From Nissolia schottii (Eukaryota; Streptophyta; Magnoliopsida; Fabales; Fabaceae), in contig QANU01047353.1 in assembly GCA_003254905.1 (NCBI GenBank), positions 294,986 through 358,985 of the forward strand: a stretch of 64,000 nt of DNA, written 5' to 3'. Under the pieces are notes generated by a model. That model saw nothing but the letters and a program-made list of their open reading frames with translations, searched no databases and had not been told where the DNA came from. The translations under genes and the position numbers were made by a program. This document shows, piece by piece, positions 59,955 through 64,000 of the stretch (positions are counted from its first letter, which is position 1; the number at the start of each line of letters is the position of its first letter).

Positions 59955-61397
59955 ATGGAGGAAGACCTAGAGGCTCAATTTCAATCACCAACAGAGAAAG
60001 TTCATCAAGATCACAATCAAAGAAACCCTATGGAACAGGATCATGATCATGATCACCAAGGGTCTCTGGCTAATAATGGGGAAAGCAACACCAATAGCAC
60101 CAAGCTAGGAATCGAAGGGTCAAGAAGATTATGCATCAGGATCAAGCTTTCTGCTATTGCTACTACTACTACTACTACTAACATTGCAACTTCTCATAAG
60201 AATGATAACAATAATCATGATTCTCATGTGTGCAATAACTGTCGCAAGGCCTTTGATTCAGCTAAAGCCCTAGGTGGACACATGAGGGTTCATGCCTTGT
60301 CCAGCAAGAAATCTCATGATGCCAAACAAGGCACACAAAAACACAACAATGCTTTGGAGTTTGTGAGTGTTGGTGTTGGTGTTGTTGGTGGGAACAATCC
60401 AATTTGTAACCTATGCAAGAGGTGCTTCCCTTCCATGAAGTCCTTGTTTGGTCACATGAGGTCTCACCCTGAAAGGGTTTGGAGGGGAATTCAACCCCCT
60501 ACTCCTCCTCCAGAGGACTCAAGTTCCACAATTTCCTCTACCCTCTTGAAGGGTTGGTCTGTCACTGGCAAGAGAGGCAGCAAAGGCCTATCATCTTCCT
60601 GCTCCGGCAACATAAGAGGTAGTTCCTCTTCTGGCCCTCTATTAGAACATGGGGATGAAATTGAGCGAGAAGTAGTGAATCATCTCATGTTTCTGGCTAA
60701 TCAACATGGGAATGGCACTTCCAAGGCTGTTGGTGGTGATGATCAGGCTGAGTTATCGCCGGTTTCGCCCTTCAAGAAGCTCAAAATTGAAGAGAAGGCG
60801 TCGAGTCCTGAAGAAGGGTCAATGTTGGATACTCAGGCATCTAATTGCAGCAATGTTGGCACCGACATGAACAAGAAGAGCAAGGAAAGGGATAAGAAGA
60901 AGAAAGGGATTAAGAAGATGAAATTAACTGAGTTAGGAAAAGCTGAGCAGAAGAAGAGCAATGTGGATAATAATGGGAGAGGCAAAAGGTGCTACAAATG
61001 TAGAATATGCAATAAGTCTTTCCCAAGCTACCAAGCTTTGGGTGGCCATCTATCCTCCAGCCACAGAAGATCAAACAACATTCAAATTAAGAGTGAATCT
61101 GAATCAGTTGATGTTTCAGCTCCAAAGGAAGAGAAGGAGAAGATAACAACAACAATGCAAGAGGATGAAATAGCAGAAGCTGTTGTTGTTGATGATACTC
61201 AAAGACCTCATTCTAGTGGCATGACTGAAGCTCATTCATCTCAAACAATCACACCTGTGGAAAATGTTCAGAATAGTCCTAAGATCTTGAATTTTGATCT
61301 TAATCTGCCTCCGGCTATGGATGAGGAGGAGGGTGTTCAATCAGAGTTGTTCAATCATAGTTATGCTGCTTCTTCTTCATATTCTGTTACTAATTAG
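59955..61397 (+). CDS. Three-fingered Q-type C2H2 zinc-finger factor with EAR motif
   Basis: Intronless 480-aa nuclear DNA-binding protein of the plant ZAT-like C1 group. Finger 1 (from residue about 93, VCNNCRKAFDSAKALGGHMR) is C-x2-C-x12-H-x3-H with KALGGH. Finger 2 (from about 151, ICNLCKRCFPSMKSLFGHMR) has the variant KSLFGH. Finger 3 (from about 349, CRICNKSFPSYQALGGHLSS) has the canonical QALGGH and an H-x4-H ending. Near residue 446, FDLNLPP is an EAR repression motif that recruits TOPLESS/SAP18 corepressors, so it is probably a repressor, perhaps stress-related like its relatives. A basic Lys-rich stretch (KKSKERDKKKKGIKKMK) before finger 3 may be a nuclear localisation signal. The start at 59955 was preferred over the in-frame ATG at 59853, because the latter translates a microsatellite. 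Confidence 0.93.
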   Translation: MEEDLEAQFQSPTEKVHQDHNQRNPMEQDHDHDHQGSLANNGESNTNSTKLGIEGSRRLCIRIKLSAIATTTTTTNIATSHKNDNNNHDSHVCNNCRKAFDSAKALGGHMRVHALSSKKSHDAKQGTQKHNNALEFVSVGVGVVGGNNPICNLCKRCFPSMKSLFGHMRSHPERVWRGIQPPTPPPEDSSSTISSTLLKGWSVTGKRGSKGLSSSCSGNIRGSSSSGPLLEHGDEIEREVVNHLMFLANQHGNGTSKAVGGDDQAELSPVSPFKKLKIEEKASSPEEGSMLDTQASNCSNVGTDMNKKSKERDKKKKGIKKMKLTELGKAEQKKSNVDNNGRGKRCYKCRICNKSFPSYQALGGHLSSSHRRSNNIQIKSESESVDVSAPKEEKEKITTTMQEDEIAEAVVVDDTQRPHSSGMTEAHSSQTITPVENVQNSPKILNFDLNLPPAMDEEEGVQSELFNHSYAASSSYSVTN

Positions 61398-64000
61398 TGA
61401 ATTTTAAAATTTTCAGTATTTGAAGATTGTAACTGCATAGGGTAAGAATTTCTGCTAGGAAATATAAATAATACTACTTAGCAGAACAAGTATTGACTTC
61501 TTATCATTCAAATGGTTTTTTGTCGTAGTCCTTTTCGGCTTCATGTAGTGAATAAGGAACCATCTTGGTTGTTTCTTAATTTTTGGGGTAGGGCCATGTG
61601 CTCTTTGTCTTCATGTGTTTACTTCCCATCATGCAAAACATGGTGTGTCCAGCAAAGCTCTTTCTGTGAGGGAAAGACTCAAATGGGCCTTGTTATGTGA
61701 ATTTTACCGTGCATTGGGAATTTGAGATATACATAAGGCTTCGGATTTTCATCTTAGCTAAAGTTAAAGGGGTTTCACCCTTCCTTAGAGTAATAAAGTA
61801 GAATGAGACTCATTTTAATTTTATTAATTCAAAGGTGAAAAACCTTCTCTTTACACTCTAAAGTGATATGCTTATTTTAAAAGATCTTTGCTAAAAATGT
61901 AATAATGCGCATATATTCTTTAAGAATATTTTGTATTCATTTGTGAATTAGTTATTGTATACTGATGGACGCAATTGGATATAATCTTACCAGTTATAAT
62001 AATACTGACAATGCAGAGTTATCGCTTATACTTTATCACTTTCAACAACCAAAGTTAAAAAGATTGAAATGTCATTTGTTTAAGAAATTATCTAGTGGAG
62101 TGGTCTTTGAGATATCTTTAAAGTGACACATTGAGATTTGTTTTAATTGCTCAACTTTTCCTCGCTCAATCACGGAATAATGAGAGTTTCCATTCTCACT
62201 TCTAAGATCTTGTTATTTTATTCGTTTCAATTTAAATGTTTCAGCTTTAGGCAAGCATAAGAGTTAGGAAAAAAATAATGTGACAAAATTATCCCAATAA
62301 TATATTTAAAGTGTTAGAATTATACGTGGTCATTAATACCAAGGGCATTATAGTAAAATAATTAATATATTATCTTAAAGGTGGATTCTATGTTAGACTC
62401 AGAGAAATAGAGTCCATTACACAACTTAACTCAAACACTATGAATTTGTATAGAATAGGATGGTTTCTATGGATACACCATATTATGGTCCTCAAAATCC
62501 AAAAGCCTAGGTCATGTCGTTCTCAACCCCATCATCCAAATGCCTAGCCCCAAATGCACTGTTGCCACTGTCCACGCCGATGTTGTTACCCCAATTACAC
62601 AACGGTGGCCCTCTTCATGTTCTACTCTACTGTCTGCAGAGCCACCTCCCTCACGCTAAGCACATTTTTTTAATATTTTGGATTATGTGTGTCTCTCAAA
62701 TCCAGCAGAGACGAATGATTGGATGAGATACGAATGATCTCTGGGCTCAGCCCTGAGGTTATGCGTTTCAGTTTTTGACCAAAGGCCTTCTCTGTGTTTT
62801 CTTTTGGGGTTGAATGCTTTATTTTGTTTTGTTTGGGCTGAGCCCGTTTTGTTTGTTATTCTTTTGCTGAAAAAGTTTCTTTAAAATTTCCTTTTTAATT
62901 CATAAAAAAGAGATAAATTATTCTTAAATGAATAAAATCTAATAACATGTAATTTTATGACTGTATAATTTAACTAGTTACATATAATAGTTATCTATAT
63001 TTAATATGTAAAGGATAGCCTAATTATTTAATTAACCTTAAAATGAGTTATATGTATTAGTTAAGATATTTTAACATATAATCCCATATCAATACATAAT
63101 TCTATTTTAACACAACTAATAATAGTAATCTAGTTTAACAATGATTTTATATTATAAGAAATGATATATATATATATATATTAAAGAAGTAAGATTTATT
63201 TTATATTAAATGATTTATCATACTGTAATAATTAATAATGCGAAGACTAATCATTTCTTAAATATTCTTACATTATACTAAATGATTTTATATTAAATAT
63301 ATTAGTATAACATGTATTCTAATCTATTTAAATTAAGAAGGAATATCATGTTTAATTATTTATATATATATATATGTAATTATATATATGTAATAGCAAT
63401 GTTATTTAACATATTAAAGTTCTTTTTGATAAATTTCAAGGTTTTCTATTGCCCAAAATTAACGTGATACACTCAGGATACGTGAGAGAACCCTTAACTC
63501 TAAACCTCACCTTCAATACTTAAACCCATAGCTTCATCTAATCCTTAAGCCGGCAACCAACACAAAAGCCAAAAGGATAAGGCTAACATTCTTAAGTTCG
63601 AGGTTTGCTCGTGGAACGCCCAAGCAAGCAGGGACAGTCGGCATAATCAAAGTTTCCCCTATTAGACCATTATTTGCTCAAGTTTCAGGTAAGCTTCTTA
63701 TATGATATTATTTATGATTATATTTAATGTGTTAATATTATTTATGCATGCACAATCATTTATAATTACAAATTATTGATATTTTTCGTCTTTAAGAGAT
63801 TACAATGAGACGATTGAGATGAAGAGTGAAATCGATTGAGACAAATACTGAGAGATGAAAAGATTAAGGAATGATATTTCTAATATTTATATAAGTATGT
63901 TATATAATTAATTTTTAAAAGAGACAAGTGAAAGATTGTTAATATCCTCCCTGCATCATACATTAGTCATTTTGTTAATTCTTTAAAAATATAACTATAG
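61398..64000. other. Downstream spacer, no supported gene
   Basis: 3' flank of the zinc-finger gene, then AT-rich DNA with short (TA)n runs near 63168 and 63360. Less AT-rich patches at 62510-62720 and 63480-63690 contain no convincing frame or domain. The last bases (CTCCCTGCATCATACATTAG from 63949) resemble the start of a Stowaway-type MITE cut by the window end. Confidence 0.5.

Overview
This 64 kb window is nuclear DNA of a flowering plant, almost certainly a dicot and possibly a legume (the legume guess is impression only). The evidence is intron-split genes with plant-specific architectures (SWI1/DYAD, F-box plus actin ARP8, three-fingered Q-type C2H2 factor with an EAR motif), AT-rich spacers, and plant-type transposons. 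There are no operons, CRISPR arrays, or bacterial or organellar genes. I assembled exons by hand from reading frame, splice consensus and remembered family sequence; no alignment was run.

Layout. 3.3-5.5 kb (-): DIM1-type rRNA dimethyladenosine transferase, two exons, 354 aa. 7.5-8.5 kb (+): broken serine carboxypeptidase-like pseudogene, followed by a hAT-like MITE with an 8-bp target duplication. 9.8-12.3 kb (-): meiotic SWI1/DYAD, six coding exons, 570 aa. 12.9-13.4 kb: a foldback element holding six short GGCGATTTC hairpins, flanked by a 10-bp direct repeat. 16.8-17.2 kb (-): intronless EF-hand protein, 140 aa. 18.1-19.8 kb (-): truncated Ty1-copia element. 19.8-30.1 kb: gene-free block with MITE-like and SINE-like remnants. 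30.6-36.1 kb (+): Sec14-like lipid-transfer protein, 14 coding exons, 609 aa, with a solo LTR in a GC-AG intron. 37.6-44.6 kb (-): SUA/RBM5-like splicing factor, 15 coding exons, 1065 aa. 45.6-46.7 kb: Mutator-like foldback element with a perfect 9-bp target duplication. 47.0-50.0 kb (-): 5'-truncated L1-type LINE with a perfect 15-bp target duplication. 50.9-56.8 kb (-): F-box/actin-related protein ARP8, 12 exons, 476 aa. 60.0-61.4 kb (+): intronless C2H2 zinc-finger repressor-like factor, 480 aa.

The genes do not form a pathway; this is an ordinary euchromatic neighbourhood of independent genes (rRNA modification, meiosis, calcium binding, lipid signalling, splicing, actin-related/F-box, transcription). 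The Sec14 and SUA genes are convergent. The most notable non-genic features are the hairpin-array foldback 0.57 kb upstream of SWI1, the two Mutator-like elements, the intronic solo LTR, and CT/GA microsatellites at the 5' ends of four genes, two of which are translatable in frame into the protein. I found no convincing new biological system; the hairpin array is the best candidate for something poorly described.
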